A DNA stretch of 64,000 nucleotides, from contig NZ_RXZH01000002.1 in the NCBI RefSeq assembly GCF_003970385.1, positions 1 through 64,000 of the forward strand, given 5' to 3'. Below, piece by piece: positions 28,894 through 40,115 of this stretch. Below the pieces are notes generated by a model. That model saw only the letters and a program-made list of their open reading frames with translations. It had not been told where the DNA came from and did not search any database. How positions within the stretch are numbered: the first letter of the stretch is position 1; each line of letters begins with the position of its first letter. The position numbers were made by a program, and so were the translations under genes. The DNA is from Vibrio aquaticus (lineage in GTDB: Bacteria; Pseudomonadota; Gammaproteobacteria; Enterobacterales; Vibrionaceae).

Positions 28894-29620
28894 GGCCTTG
28901 ACCTATGACCAGTACGCAAATCAAAACAGCCAACGAGCATTTCTAGAAAAATACTCGGTGCTGGTGAAGCGTATTGCTCATCATCTGCTAGGGAGATTAC
29001 CTCCAAGTGTGCAGGTAGAAGATCTTATTCAGGCGGGAATGATTGGCCTGCTCGAAGCTCAGAAAAACTATGACGGAACCAAAGGGGCGAGCTTCGAAAC
29101 TTATGCAGGGATCCGTATTCGAGGCGCAATGCTTGATGACATACGTCGAGGTGATTGGGTGCCGCGCTCGGTACATAAGCACAATCGAGAAGTGTCTCAG
29201 GCTATTTCGGTACTTGAAGGCGAATTGAATCGTGACCCGACTGATGCAGAAGTTGCACAGCGGATGGGTATCAGCTTAGAGCAGTACCACACAATTTTAA
29301 CGGACATCAACTGTTCTCGTTTAGTGGGAATAGAAGACTTGGGAGTGTCGGAAGATTCGATCTCTCCCGAGGATAGCGAAGATGATAACCTACCTTTTAA
29401 AGGTGTTGCTGATGAATATTTTCGTAAAGCATTGGTTGATTCAATAAAATCTCTTCCAGAGCGTGAAGCTCTAGTACTTTCGCTTTATTATGATGAAGAG
29501 TTAAACTTAAAAGAAATCGGTGAAGTTATTGGTGTTAGCGAGTCACGCGTTAGCCAAATACTAAGCCAATCTATGCAGCGTCTACGCACAAAGTTAAGTG
29601 CTTGGACAAATAATGAGTAA
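28886..29620 (+). CDS. fliA: Flagellar sigma factor FliA (sigma-28)
   Basis: 244 residues from a GTG start at 28886, giving (M)NKALTYDQYANQ as in other vibrios; AGAGGA lies upstream in the end of flhG. Sigma region 2 (EDLIQAGMIGLLEAQKNYD, GASFETYAGIRIRGAMLDDI) and region 4 (LKEIGEVIGVSESRVSQILS) are intact. FliA directs late flagellar genes such as flagellins and is held by FlgM until the hook is complete. Confidence 0.96.
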   Translation: MNKALTYDQYANQNSQRAFLEKYSVLVKRIAHHLLGRLPPSVQVEDLIQAGMIGLLEAQKNYDGTKGASFETYAGIRIRGAMLDDIRRGDWVPRSVHKHNREVSQAISVLEGELNRDPTDAEVAQRMGISLEQYHTILTDINCSRLVGIEDLGVSEDSISPEDSEDDNLPFKGVADEYFRKALVDSIKSLPEREALVLSLYYDEELNLKEIGEVIGVSESRVSQILSQSMQRLRTKLSAWTNNE

Positions 29621-29653
29621 AAATCACTGATCTCAAATTCAGTGGAGGCAATT

Positions 29654-30034
29654 TTGAATAAAAACATGAAGATCCTTATTGTTGACGATTTCTCAACAAT
29701 GCGCCGTATCGTTAAGAACCTACTTCGTGATTTAGGTTTCAATAATACCCAAGAAGCGGATGATGGCTTAACGGCGTTACCTATGCTTAAAAAAGGCGAG
29801 TTCGACTTTGTCGTGACAGACTGGAACATGCCAGGTATGCAGGGTATCGACTTGCTCAAACACATTCGTGCGGATGCTGAGTTAAAGCACCTACCTGTCT
29901 TGATGATTACTGCAGAAGCCAAGCGTGAGCAGATCATCGAAGCGGCTCAAGCAGGTGTAAATGGTTACATTGTTAAACCATTCACAGCAGCAACACTAAA
30001 AGAAAAACTAGATAAAATTTTCGAACGCTTATAG
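29654..30034 (+). CDS. cheY: Chemotaxis response regulator CheY
   Basis: 126 residues from a TTG at 29654, chosen because GGAGG (29644-29648) is 5 bases before it. A GTG at 29642 gives a four-residue longer form that would put that site inside the gene, and an ATG follows at 29666. The receiver domain has the acidic pair in LIVDDFS, phospho-acceptor Asp56 in VVTDWNMPG, the conserved threonine in MITAEAK, and lysine in VKPF. Phospho-CheY binds the flagellar switch. Confidence 0.95.
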   Translation: MNKNMKILIVDDFSTMRRIVKNLLRDLGFNNTQEADDGLTALPMLKKGEFDFVVTDWNMPGMQGIDLLKHIRADAELKHLPVLMITAEAKREQIIEAAQAGVNGYIVKPFTAATLKEKLDKIFERL

Positions 30035-30074
30035 TCAAAGGTTTGACTAGAGGCTGGAAAGGCCAATATTCAGA

Positions 30075-30809
30075 ATGATTTCATTAGAACAGGCAAAGCA
30101 ACTTGTCGAGCTGTTGGAAGAAGGTCAACAACAAGAAGCGGATAATCTTGTTAAAGACATCTACCACAATATCTCGAACCCTATGCTTCAAGAAATTGGA
30201 GAGTTGACTCGTGATTTACACGAATCGATCAAAAATTTCAGCATAGATGACCGTATGAGTCAGATAGCCAATGACGAAATCCCAGATGCTAGGGATCGCC
30301 TCCAATACGTCATTGATAAGACTGAAGTTGCTGCAAACAAAACGATGGATGCGGTTGATCGTTGCATGCCCATTGCTGACAACCTTCATGAGGGGCTGCT
30401 TCAAGTACGCCCACAATGGAATGAACTCATGCATGGCCGCATCGAACTGGCGGAATTTAAAGCGCTTTGTTATCGCATCGACAACCTCTTAAGTGAAGTT
30501 GAAGGCGATAGCACAGAACTAAGAGGTCAATTAACTGAGATCTTAATGGCTCAGGACTTCCAAGATTTGACGGGGCAGATTATTCGCCGAGTGATCACTT
30601 TGGTGGAAGAGGTAGAAGGTCGTTTAGTCGAGATCCTTACCGCCTTTAGTTCTGATGGTGCTGCTGTAGGCCAGTTGGAAGAAAGCAACAATAACAAGAA
30701 GAAAGCATCAACGGATCCAGAAGGTCCAATCCTTAACGCTCAGGAAAGGGATGATGCCGTTTCATCACAAGACGAAGTGGATGATCTACTCTCGAGTCTT
30801 GGGTTTTAG
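30075..30809 (+). CDS. cheZ: CheY-P phosphatase CheZ
   Basis: 244 residues, mostly helical. The catalytic helix MAQDFQDLTGQIIRRV holds the Asp and Gln that activate water for CheY-P hydrolysis, and the C-terminal DDLLSSLGF is the CheY-binding tail. A Ser/Lys/Asp-rich linker joins them. cheA begins 8 bp after its stop. Confidence 0.95.
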   Translation: MISLEQAKQLVELLEEGQQQEADNLVKDIYHNISNPMLQEIGELTRDLHESIKNFSIDDRMSQIANDEIPDARDRLQYVIDKTEVAANKTMDAVDRCMPIADNLHEGLLQVRPQWNELMHGRIELAEFKALCYRIDNLLSEVEGDSTELRGQLTEILMAQDFQDLTGQIIRRVITLVEEVEGRLVEILTAFSSDGAAVGQLEESNNNKKKASTDPEGPILNAQERDDAVSSQDEVDDLLSSLGF

Positions 30810-30817
30810 AGGTAAAT

Positions 30818-33019
30818 ATGAGCTACGATTTAGACGAAGATATTCTTCAGGACTTTTTGGTCGAAGCAGGAGAGATCTTAGAGTTACTCTCTGAGCAGTT
30901 AGTCGAACTGGAAAATAACCCTGACGATAAAGATCTACTAAACGCCATTTTCCGTGGTTTCCACACCGTTAAAGGTGGTGCAGGTTTCTTATCTCTCACG
31001 GAACTGGTTGATACGTGTCATGGTGCGGAGAACGTGTTCGATATTCTTCGAAATGGCCAGCGACAGGTTAATGCAAGCTTGATGGATACGATGCTGCAAG
31101 CGTTGGATACAGTCAATGAGCAGTTTCAAGCGGTTCAAGATCGTGAAGAATTGCCGAAAGCTGAGCAGTCCCTTCTTGATGAACTTCACCGCTTGAGTAA
31201 GCCTGAATCAGCAGATGAAGCACCGTCTGCGCCAGAGCCAACTCCCGTTATTGAGCAGCCAGTCGCTTCTGAACCTGTGGTTGAAGCGCCCTCTGAGCCT
31301 GCTAACCTTTCATCTGGCTCTATTGATGAAATTACTCAAGACGAATTTGAAAAGTTATTGGATGAGCTCCATGGTTCAGGCAGTGCGCCTGGCCAGTTAG
31401 CAGCAAGTGCTCCTGAAGCACCTAAAGCGGCACCTGCAGCAGACATTGACCCGAACAGCGATATTACCGATGATGAGTTTGAAAAGCTTCTAGATGAACT
31501 TCACGGTGTTGGTATTGCACCAGGCGAGAGTGGTGTAGCTCCTACTCCAGAGCCTGTCGCGGCCGCCCCTGAAATTCCAGCCGTTGCAGGTGATAGTGAC
31601 TTAATGTCCGATGAGGAGTTTGAAAAGCTTCTTGATGATCTGCACGGTTCAGGTAAAGGCCCAAGTGTCGAAGAACTCGATGCGGCGACAAAACCGGTAG
31701 CTGAGAATCCTGCTCCGGCGGCTCCTGCCCCTGCTGCGCCAAAACCAGCGCCAGCTCCTGCCGCTCCTGCTTCTAAACCAGCAGCAAAAGCGGAACCAGC
31801 TGCGAAAAAAGAAGTCGCAGCGCCGGCGAAGAAGACTCAAGCTGAAGCGACAGTTCGTGTTGATACGTCGACACTCGATACCATCATGAATATGGTTGGT
31901 GAGCTTGTATTGGTTCGAAACCGACTACTAAGTCTAGGTTTAAACAGCGCCGACGAAGAAATGTCAAAAGCTGTTGCAAACCTCGATGTTGTTACCGCAG
32001 ACCTACAAGGTGCGGTAATGAAAACGCGCATGCAGCCAATCAAAAAAGTATTTGGCCGTTTCCCACGCGTTGTACGTGACTTAGCTCGTAGCCTGAACAA
32101 AGACATCACGCTTGAGATGCGTGGAGAAGATACCGACCTAGATAAAAACCTTGTTGAAGCGCTTGCCGATCCGCTGATTCACTTGGTGCGTAACTCGGTG
32201 GACCACGGTATTGAAATGCCTGATGCACGTGTGGCTTCTGGTAAATCTCGTACCGGTAAAGTTATCTTATCGGCCTCTCAAGAAGGTGACCATATTGAAC
32301 TTGCTATCGTTGATGATGGCGGCGGTATGGACCCAGATAAACTGCGTGGTATCGCCGTCAAACGTGGCATCATGGATGAAGACGCGGCTTCTCGTCTAAC
32401 AGATAAAGAGTGTTTCAACCTTATCTTTATGCCGGGCTTCTCAAGTAAAGAGCAGATTTCAGATATCTCTGGTCGTGGTGTAGGTATGGACGTTGTGAAA
32501 ACAGCGATCAACACACTCAACGGTTCAATTGATATCGACTCAGAAATGGGTAAAGGGACTAAGATCACCATCAAAGTTCCGCTGACTCTGGCAATCCTAC
32601 CAACACTAATGGTTGGTGTTGCAGGCCACCCATTTGCGCTACCACTTGCGAGCGTAAACGAAATCTTCCATTTAGATTTAAGTCGTACCAACGTGGTTGA
32701 TGGTCAACTAACCATCATTGTTCGTGACAAGTCTATTCCTCTGTTCTACTTACAAAATTGGTTAGCACCACAAGCAGGCCAAGTGGAGCTGCGCAAAGGC
32801 CATGGTCACGTCGTTATCGTACAGATTGGTAGCCAGCGTGTTGGTTTTGTTGTTGATACCTTAATTGGTCAGGAAGAAGTGGTTATCAAACCACTAGATA
32901 ACCTATTGCAAGGCACGCCTGGTATGGCGGGCGCGACAATCACAAGTGATGGTCATATTGCTCTTATCTTAGACGTACCTGATTTGCTTAAGCAGTATGC
33001 AGCTGCTTCGCGAATTTAA
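30818..33019 (+). CDS. cheA: Chemotaxis histidine kinase CheA
   Basis: 733 residues. The P1 HPt domain has phospho-acceptor His49 in FHTVKGGAGFLSL. A long Pro/Ala/Glu-rich linker of about residues 130-350 contains three copies of DEFEKLLDELHG-like peptides (about 172, 216 and 263). P3 dimerisation (VDTSTLDTIMNMVGELVLVR), the P4 ATPase (HLVRNSVDHGIE, DDGGGMD, GRGVGMDVV) and the P5 CheW-like domain follow. In Vibrio the region between P1 and P3 includes the segment (LID) that binds ParP; no globular P2 is obvious here. Confidence 0.96.
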   Translation: MSYDLDEDILQDFLVEAGEILELLSEQLVELENNPDDKDLLNAIFRGFHTVKGGAGFLSLTELVDTCHGAENVFDILRNGQRQVNASLMDTMLQALDTVNEQFQAVQDREELPKAEQSLLDELHRLSKPESADEAPSAPEPTPVIEQPVASEPVVEAPSEPANLSSGSIDEITQDEFEKLLDELHGSGSAPGQLAASAPEAPKAAPAADIDPNSDITDDEFEKLLDELHGVGIAPGESGVAPTPEPVAAAPEIPAVAGDSDLMSDEEFEKLLDDLHGSGKGPSVEELDAATKPVAENPAPAAPAPAAPKPAPAPAAPASKPAAKAEPAAKKEVAAPAKKTQAEATVRVDTSTLDTIMNMVGELVLVRNRLLSLGLNSADEEMSKAVANLDVVTADLQGAVMKTRMQPIKKVFGRFPRVVRDLARSLNKDITLEMRGEDTDLDKNLVEALADPLIHLVRNSVDHGIEMPDARVASGKSRTGKVILSASQEGDHIELAIVDDGGGMDPDKLRGIAVKRGIMDEDAASRLTDKECFNLIFMPGFSSKEQISDISGRGVGMDVVKTAINTLNGSIDIDSEMGKGTKITIKVPLTLAILPTLMVGVAGHPFALPLASVNEIFHLDLSRTNVVDGQLTIIVRDKSIPLFYLQNWLAPQAGQVELRKGHGHVVIVQIGSQRVGFVVDTLIGQEEVVIKPLDNLLQGTPGMAGATITSDGHIALILDVPDLLKQYAAASRI

Positions 33020-33043
33020 TTCGCTGAATATAAAAGGACCTAT

Positions 33044-34159
33044 ATGGCAATTAAAGTATTAGTCGTTGATGATTCGAGTTTTTTCCGTCGTCGCGTGAGC
33101 GAAATTATCAACTCGGAAGCTCGACTAGAAGTTATTGACGTTGCGACCAACGGGAAAGAAGCGGTAGACAAAGCTCTATCGCTCAAACCAGATGTGATCA
33201 CTATGGATATCGAGATGCCAGTCATGGACGGCATCACTGCAGTTCGTGAGATCATGTCGAAGAGCCCAGTGCCAATTTTGATGTTCTCTTCACTAACTCA
33301 TGATGGTGCAAAAGCAACATTAGATGCGTTAGAGGCGGGAGCATTAGATTTCTTACCTAAGAAATTTGAAGACATTGCACGAAACCGTGATGAAGCTGTC
33401 AGCCTTTTACAGCAACGTGTGATTCAAATTGCGTCTAAACGTGCTTCAATGCGACGTACAGCGCCAATGAAACCAGCTGCAACGACACCAACGGCGTCAC
33501 AGCCTGCAGCGCGCACGCCAATTCGACCTGCGACATCAGTTGCTAAGCCATCAGTGGCGACCCGTTTTAAAGCAAGCGGGAAAAAATATCAGCTAACGGC
33601 GATTGGCACGTCAACGGGTGGTCCTGTTGCTCTGCAGAAAATCTTAACCAAGCTTCCTGCTAACTATCCACATCCAATTGTATTGATTCAACACATGCCA
33701 GCGACGTTTACTGCCGCGTTTGCGAGTCGCTTGAACTCACTGTGTAAGATTCAGGTAAAAGAAGCAGAAGACGGTGATGTGCTTAAACCGGGTGTCGCCT
33801 ACTTGGCTCCAGGCGGTAAGCAGATGATGTTAGATGGTCGACCAGGTTCTACCAAGTTACGTATCATCGATGGTGGCGAGCGTATGAACTACAAACCATG
33901 TGTTGATGTCACTTTTGGTAGCGCAGCAAAAATTTACTCTGACCAAGTACTCTCGATGGTTTTGACCGGAATGGGTGCAGACGGTCGTGAAGGCTCTCGC
34001 ATGCTGAAAGGCGTTGGCGCAACTGTGTGGGCTCAAGACGAAGAAAGCTGTGTGGTTTATGGCATGCCACAAGCGGTTGCGAAAGCGGGAATCTCTACTG
34101 AAGACTTACCGCTGGATAGAATCGCTGAGCGAATGCTAGTCGAAGTTGGGCTAGCTTAG
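33044..34159 (+). CDS. cheB: Chemotaxis methylesterase/deamidase CheB
   Basis: 371 residues. N-terminal receiver with phospho-acceptor Asp55 ([12 protein letters not shown]), a Pro/Ala/Thr-rich linker, then the methylesterase domain with the catalytic triad in GTSTGGP (Ser190), LIQHMP and GMGADG. It resets receptor methylation together with CheR, which is not in this window. AAAAGGA precedes the ATG. Confidence 0.96.
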   Translation: MAIKVLVVDDSSFFRRRVSEIINSEARLEVIDVATNGKEAVDKALSLKPDVITMDIEMPVMDGITAVREIMSKSPVPILMFSSLTHDGAKATLDALEAGALDFLPKKFEDIARNRDEAVSLLQQRVIQIASKRASMRRTAPMKPAATTPTASQPAARTPIRPATSVAKPSVATRFKASGKKYQLTAIGTSTGGPVALQKILTKLPANYPHPIVLIQHMPATFTAAFASRLNSLCKIQVKEAEDGDVLKPGVAYLAPGGKQMMLDGRPGSTKLRIIDGGERMNYKPCVDVTFGSAAKIYSDQVLSMVLTGMGADGREGSRMLKGVGATVWAQDEESCVVYGMPQAVAKAGISTEDLPLDRIAERMLVEVGLA

Positions 34160-34167
34160 AGGTCACC

Positions 34168-34936
34168 ATGATTGTTTGGAGCATAGCAAACCAAAAAGGG
34201 GGGGTCGGTAAGACAACGACAACCATAACGCTTGCTGGTTTGTTAAGTAAGCAAGGCAAGCGTGTGCTATTGGTCGATACGGACCCACATGCTTCTTTGA
34301 CGACTTACCTCGGTTACGACTCTGATAGCGTACCGTCTAGTCTGTTCGACTTATTTCAGCTTAAGGAATACACCGAACAAACGGTGATGCCGCTGGTGAT
34401 GAGATCGGACATCGAAGGTATTGATCTTATCCCGGCACATATGTCACTGGCCACACTCGATCGAGTGATGGGAAATCGCAGTGGCATGGGGCTGATCTTA
34501 AAAAGAGCGTTACTGGCTATACGTGATCGTTATGACTATGTGTTGATCGACTGCCCGCCAATTTTGGGTGTCATGATGGTCAATGCTTTGGCCGCAAGCG
34601 ACCGTATTCTGATTCCTGTTCAGACAGAGTTCTTAGCAATGAAAGGCTTAGAACGAATGATCCGAACATTAGCGATTATGCAAAAGTCGCGCAATAAAGC
34701 ATTCAGTGTCACGATCGTGCCAACCATGTACGACAAGCGTACTAAGGCTTCATTGCAAACATTACAGCAACTTAAGAAAGACTACCCAGATCAGGTGTGG
34801 TCTTCTGCTGTACCGATTGATACTAAGTTTAGAGACGCGAGTCTTAAACACTTACCCGTTTCTCACTTTGCTTCTGGTAGTCGAGGAGTGTTTGCGTATA
34901 AGCAGCTTCTGCTCTATTTGGAGAGGTTATCGATAA

Positions 34937-34944
<8 letters not shown>
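34168..34944 (+). CDS. parC: ParA-like ATPase ParC, chemotaxis array positioning
   Basis: 258 residues. The Walker A QKGGVGKTTTTITLAGLLS begins at about residue 8, and DTDPHASLTTYLG and LIDCPPILGVMMVNAL are the A' and B motifs of the ParA/Soj family. In V. cholerae and V. parahaemolyticus the homologue at this place is ParC, recruited by HubP to localise and segregate polar chemotaxis arrays. It overlaps parP by 8 bp. Confidence 0.93.
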
Positions 34945-36058
<1,114 letters not shown>

Positions 36059-36095
36059 AACATTTATGCCGATTTAGGCTTAGAGAGGATAAGGT

Positions 36096-36590
36096 ATGTC
36101 TCAAACTAATGAAGTAGAAGTTAGAAAAGAGCAGTCGAATGACGAAGTGCTTCAGTGGGTGACGTTCCAGTTAGAAGAAGAAACTTACGGCATCAACGTA
36201 ATGCAAGTTCGTGAAGTGCTGCGTTACACAGAGATTGCACCAGTTCCGGGTGCGCCGGATTACGTGTTAGGTATTATTAACCTGCGCGGAAACGTAGTGA
36301 CGGTTATCGATACACGTTCACGTTTTGGTCTAATGGAAGGTGAAATCACAGACAATACTCGTATTATCGTGATTGAGTCTGAGCACCAAGTGATCGGTAT
36401 TCTTGTTGATAGTGTTGCTGAGGTGGTTTACCTACGTTCATCTGAAATCGATACCACTCCAAGTGTTGGTACTGATGAAAGCGCGAAATTCATCCAAGGT
36501 GTGAGCAACCGTGATGGCAAGCTTCTTATCCTGGTTGATTTGAATAAGCTGCTAACAGACGAAGAATGGGATGAGATGGCTCACCTATAA
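36096..36590 (+). CDS. cheW: Chemotaxis coupling protein CheW
   Basis: 164 residues, one CheW domain: LQWVTFQLEEETYGINVMQV, the NLRGNVVTVIDTR segment and a C-terminal helix. It bridges chemoreceptors and CheA. AGAGGATAAGG precedes the ATG. The next gene starts at its last base (TAATGG). Confidence 0.96.
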   Translation: MSQTNEVEVRKEQSNDEVLQWVTFQLEEETYGINVMQVREVLRYTEIAPVPGAPDYVLGIINLRGNVVTVIDTRSRFGLMEGEITDNTRIIVIESEHQVIGILVDSVAEVVYLRSSEIDTTPSVGTDESAKFIQGVSNRDGKLLILVDLNKLLTDEEWDEMAHL

Positions 36591-37087
36591 TGGATTTGAG
36601 TAGTTCGATGTTAAGTGCTCCGGTGATTGCTGGAGCCATATCGTTTGTCGTATTGATATTTGTTTTTGCGTTATTGCGTATAAAGCAAGGGCAAACACGT
36701 TCTTCTGAACAGCAGCGCCAAAAAACGCGCTATTTAGAAAAAGAACTACAAAAAGCCAATAAACAACTTCTAGAAGTACGTTCCGTTGTGGTTGGGCTTG
36801 GTCAAAAAGTCAGCGAGCAACAAGATGTGATTAAGCACCTCAATGAACGAATCACCGAGTTAGAGCAAGTAGACAGTGATGGCCGTCTTTATTCCAGAGC
36901 GAGTAAGATGGTTCAACTGGGTGCGGATATTAACGAGTTGATTGAAGAGTGTGAACTGCCTAAAGCAGAAGCTGAGCTGATGATGTCTCTACAAAAGAAA
37001 ATTGCGGGCCAAGAAAAGGTGCCCCCTTTGGAGAGTTCGCCAGATAGACAAAAAGCCGCCGCTCGAAAACGAACGATGAGAAGATGA
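36590..37087 (+). CDS. DUF2802 domain protein in chemotaxis operon
   Basis: 165 residues. One N-terminal membrane helix (APVIAGAISFVVLIFVFALL, about 10-29), then a coiled-coil (about 38-105) and a C-terminal helix-turn-helix-like DUF2802 region (RASKMVQLGADINELIEECE, then LPKAEAELMMSL). The family is found next to cheW in polar flagellates and its biochemical role is not established. Start overlaps the cheW stop by one base. Confidence 0.8.
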   Translation: MDLSSSMLSAPVIAGAISFVVLIFVFALLRIKQGQTRSSEQQRQKTRYLEKELQKANKQLLEVRSVVVGLGQKVSEQQDVIKHLNERITELEQVDSDGRLYSRASKMVQLGADINELIEECELPKAEAELMMSLQKKIAGQEKVPPLESSPDRQKAAARKRTMRR

Positions 37088-37094
37088 ATTGACT

Positions 37095-37121
37095 AAAAAG
37101 TGCCTAAGGGCACTTTTTTTA
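37095..37121 (+). terminator. Terminator ending the flagellar/chemotaxis run
   Basis: AAAAAGTGCC / GGCACTTTTT stem with a TAAG loop and T tract, 8 bp after the DUF2802 stop codon. Confidence 0.88.
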
Positions 37122-37277
37122 TGCCTGAATGTAATCACTTAGGGGTAGTTTGAAAGGTTTGTGTTTGAATATTAACAGAATCTTACGTAGTTTCGTGATT
37201 CGTATAGGTCTAATCCTGTGTTGAGACAGAATGGCTGTGGTAAGATACAGGCTCGAAATCTACCTAGTGATCTGCAA

Positions 37278-37898
37278 ATGTTAGAAGTATCGCAACTGAC
37301 AGCCATCCGAGATGAAAGAATTCTCTTTGAATCCCTCTCTTTTACTATCGACTCTGGCGAATTAGTCCAGATCGAAGGTCGCAATGGAACAGGTAAGACA
37401 ACCTTATTACGTATTGTAACGGGATTGGGCGATCGCGATGCCGGAGAGATCAGTTGGTGTGGCGAAAATATCGAAACTAGCCGAGATCAATTTCATCAAG
37501 ACTTATTGTTCTTAGGCCACCAAACCGGGGTGAAACGTGAGCTTACGGCTTATGAAAACCTTCGCTTCTACCTGAGTATCCACTCGCGCCAGACGTTTGA
37601 TAAATCAACGATTTTTGAGGCTCTGACCAAAGTGGGCTTGGCGGGACGTGAGGATGTTCCTGTAGGTCAACTTTCAGCAGGTCAACAGCGCCGTGTGGCG
37701 TTAGCTCGCTTATGGCTGAGCGATCACAAACTCTGGATTCTGGATGAGCCCCTCACCGCGATTGATAAGCAAGGGGTGAAAGTTCTCGAATCGCTGTTTT
37801 TAAAGCATGCAGAGAGTGGCGGCATTGTCATGCTGACTACACACCAAGATATGTTTGCTGACAACCCAAAATTAAGAAAAATTAAGTTAGGTGAGTAA
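37278..37898 (+). CDS. ccmA: Heme exporter ATPase CcmA
   Basis: 206 residues from the ATG at 37278 ([20 protein letters not shown]); the longer frame to 37218 lacks family similarity. Walker [18 protein letters not shown], signature [16 protein letters not shown] and Walker [13 protein letters not shown] are intact. With CcmB and CcmC it releases holo-CcmE from the heme-loading complex. First gene of ccmABCDEFGHI. Confidence 0.95.
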   Translation: MLEVSQLTAIRDERILFESLSFTIDSGELVQIEGRNGTGKTTLLRIVTGLGDRDAGEISWCGENIETSRDQFHQDLLFLGHQTGVKRELTAYENLRFYLSIHSRQTFDKSTIFEALTKVGLAGREDVPVGQLSAGQQRRVALARLWLSDHKLWILDEPLTAIDKQGVKVLESLFLKHAESGGIVMLTTHQDMFADNPKLRKIKLGE

Positions 37899-37900
37899 TC

Positions 37901-38569
37901 ATGCTTGGCACAATGAATAGCATTATTAGACGCGAGTTGCTGATCGCATTTCGTCGTCAAGCCGACATATTTAACCCACTGTGGTTTTTTATTATTGTCA
38001 TTACTTTGTTTCCGTTGAGCATCGGCCCAGAGCCTAACCTGCTTGCTCGTATCGCAGCGGGGATTGTCTGGGTAGCCGCGCTGCTATCTGCGTTACTTTC
38101 GCTAGAACGTCTTTTCAGAGATGATTTTCAAGACGGCGCTTTGGAACAAATGATGCTGATGCCTGTCCCACTACCGATAGTGGTTATCTCTAAAGTGATT
38201 GCACATTGGTTGTTGACAGGGCTACCGCTGATTTTGATTAGCCCGCTGCTGTCTATTCTACTGTCACTTGATTTTAATACTTGGACGGCGGTGGTACTGA
38301 CTCTCTTAGTCGGTACGCCCACTTTAAGTTTTATTGGTGCAATCGGTGTTGCATTAACTGTTGGTTTGCAAAAAGGAGGCGTGTTACTGAGCTTGCTCGT
38401 TCTGCCTCTTTATATTCCAATTTTGATTTTTGCGACATCGGCAATTGATGCGGCCTCGCTGGGTATGGCGTATAACGGTCAACTGGCGATTTTAGGTGCA
38501 ATGTTTATGGGGGCAATGACCCTGACACCTATTGCAATCAGTGCAGCACTACGAGTAAGTGTGAATTAA
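37901..38569 (+). CDS. ccmB: Heme exporter membrane subunit CcmB
   Basis: 222 residues with six hydrophobic helices. The N-terminal RRELLIAFRRQADIFNPLWF and the LERLFRDDFQDGALEQ loop are CcmB signatures. The start is 2 bp after the ccmA stop, with AGGTGAG inside the end of ccmA; an ATG four codons later is the alternative. It partners CcmA and CcmC. Confidence 0.94.
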   Translation: MLGTMNSIIRRELLIAFRRQADIFNPLWFFIIVITLFPLSIGPEPNLLARIAAGIVWVAALLSALLSLERLFRDDFQDGALEQMMLMPVPLPIVVISKVIAHWLLTGLPLILISPLLSILLSLDFNTWTAVVLTLLVGTPTLSFIGAIGVALTVGLQKGGVLLSLLVLPLYIPILIFATSAIDAASLGMAYNGQLAILGAMFMGAMTLTPIAISAALRVSVN

Positions 38570-38671
38570 TTGAGTTTGATCAAGCACGAAATTTTCCCTT
38601 TATATAAATTACAAAACTAATAATTGTCTAACGATACAGTAGACAAACCTGAAGTAAGAGTGAGAACTACG

Positions 38672-39424
38672 ATGTGGAAATGGCTCCATCCCTACGCCAA
38701 GCCTGAATCTGCTTACCAGCTGTCTGGTAAGCTCTTGCCATGGTTCTCTGTACTGGCGCTGCTATGTTTATCTATCGGCACCGTATGGGGTTTAGCTTTC
38801 GCACCTTCTGATTATCAGCAAGGCGACAGCTTTAGAATCATATACATTCACGTACCGTCTGCGATTTGGTCGATGGGTGTCTACATGTCGATGGCCATTG
38901 CGGCCTTTATCGGTATTGTGTGGCAGCTTCGATTGTCTGATATGGCGGCTGCTGCAATGGCGCCAATTGGCGCGGTTTATACGTTTATTGCGCTCCTTAC
39001 CGGTGCGATTTGGGGTAAACCAATGTGGGGCACATGGTGGGTATGGGATGCACGTTTAACTTCTGAGCTTATCCTTCTTTTCCTTTACCTTGGTGTGATT
39101 GCGCTTTACCACGCATTTGATGACCAAAAAACCGCTTCTAAAGCAGCGGGCATTCTTGCGATTGTTGGTGTGGTTAACCTGCCAATTATTCACTTCTCGG
39201 TCGAATGGTGGAACACGCTTCACCAAGGCGCCACAATCACCAAATTTGAACAGCCATCGATTTCAAACGATATGCTATGGCCGTTACTGCTAAATATATT
39301 CGGTTTTGCTTTTTTCTTTGGCGCTGTGACTATGGTGCGTTTCCGAAACGAAATCATCAGTAAAGAGAGCCATCGCCCTTGGGTGATGAAGTTAGCAGAG
39401 CAAAAAGCTCAGAGAGGTAACTAA
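38672..39424 (+). CDS. ccmC: Heme lyase complex protein CcmC
   Basis: 250 residues from the ATG at 38672, where MWKWLHPYAKPESAYQLSGK aligns with the E. coli start. A TTG at 38624 would add 16 poorly conserved residues. The tryptophan-rich WWD motif WGTWWVWDARLTSEL and the flanking periplasmic histidines (YIHVPSAIWSM, PIIHFSVEWWNTLHQG) present heme to CcmE. About six membrane helices. Confidence 0.94.
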   Translation: MWKWLHPYAKPESAYQLSGKLLPWFSVLALLCLSIGTVWGLAFAPSDYQQGDSFRIIYIHVPSAIWSMGVYMSMAIAAFIGIVWQLRLSDMAAAAMAPIGAVYTFIALLTGAIWGKPMWGTWWVWDARLTSELILLFLYLGVIALYHAFDDQKTASKAAGILAIVGVVNLPIIHFSVEWWNTLHQGATITKFEQPSISNDMLWPLLLNIFGFAFFFGAVTMVRFRNEIISKESHRPWVMKLAEQKAQRGN

Positions 39425-39426
39425 CA

Positions 39427-39633
39427 ATGCATTTTGAATCATTGAGTGATTTCTTTGCTATGGGTGGCTATGCAGGCTATGTCTGGGCAGCCTTTGGTAT
39501 TACTTTTGGTGTTATGTTTGTTCTGCTGATTTTAAGTGTTCGTCGTGGCCGCACGCTGCTCAATGAAGTTCAAGCAAAAGTAGAAAGACAAGCCCGTATT
39601 GATGCAGCAAAAAATTTGGAGAATACACTATGA
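39427..39633 (+). CDS. ccmD: Heme exporter small protein CcmD
   Basis: 68 residues with a single membrane helix ([19 protein letters not shown]) and a basic cytoplasmic tail, the usual CcmD form. It is needed for release of heme-loaded CcmE from CcmABC. It overlaps ccmE by 4 bp. Confidence 0.9.
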   Translation: MHFESLSDFFAMGGYAGYVWAAFGITFGVMFVLLILSVRRGRTLLNEVQAKVERQARIDAAKNLENTL

Positions 39634-40115
39634 ATCCAAGACGTAAAAAAAGGCTTGGCATTGTCTTAGCTATCTTCGTTGGTATCGCCAGCACCATTGG
39701 TTTGATGTTGTATGCATTGAATCAAAATATGGATCTGTTCTATACCCCAACCGAACTTGTCAACGGTAAGCCAGACGGGACTAAACCTCACGTTGGCCAA
39801 CGTTTACGAATCGGTGGAATGGTGGTTGAAGGCTCGGTTAGGCGTGACGCTGAATCATTACGTGTTTCTTTTGACCTGCATGATGTTGGCCCGAAAGTGA
39901 CCATCGTGTATGACGGTATTCTTCCTGATCTCTTCCGTGAAGGTCAGGGCATTGTTGCTCAGGGCGTACTGCTTGATGCAACAACGGTAGAAGCTTTTGA
40001 AGTGCTGGCTAAGCACGATGAAGAATACATGCCGGCAGAAATCGCAGAGGCAATGAAAAAGACCCATGAGCCTCTTCAATATACTGAACAACAAAAACAA
40101 GGAAGCGATCAATGA
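39630..40115 (+). CDS. ccmE: Periplasmic heme chaperone CcmE
   Basis: 161 residues. An N-terminal membrane anchor ([20 protein letters not shown]) is followed by the OB-fold domain. The covalent heme-binding histidine is in [11 protein letters not shown], with the downstream tyrosine of the HxxxY motif. It carries heme from CcmC to CcmF. It overlaps ccmF by 4 bp. Confidence 0.95.
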   Translation: MNPRRKKRLGIVLAIFVGIASTIGLMLYALNQNMDLFYTPTELVNGKPDGTKPHVGQRLRIGGMVVEGSVRRDAESLRVSFDLHDVGPKVTIVYDGILPDLFREGQGIVAQGVLLDATTVEAFEVLAKHDEEYMPAEIAEAMKKTHEPLQYTEQQKQGSDQ

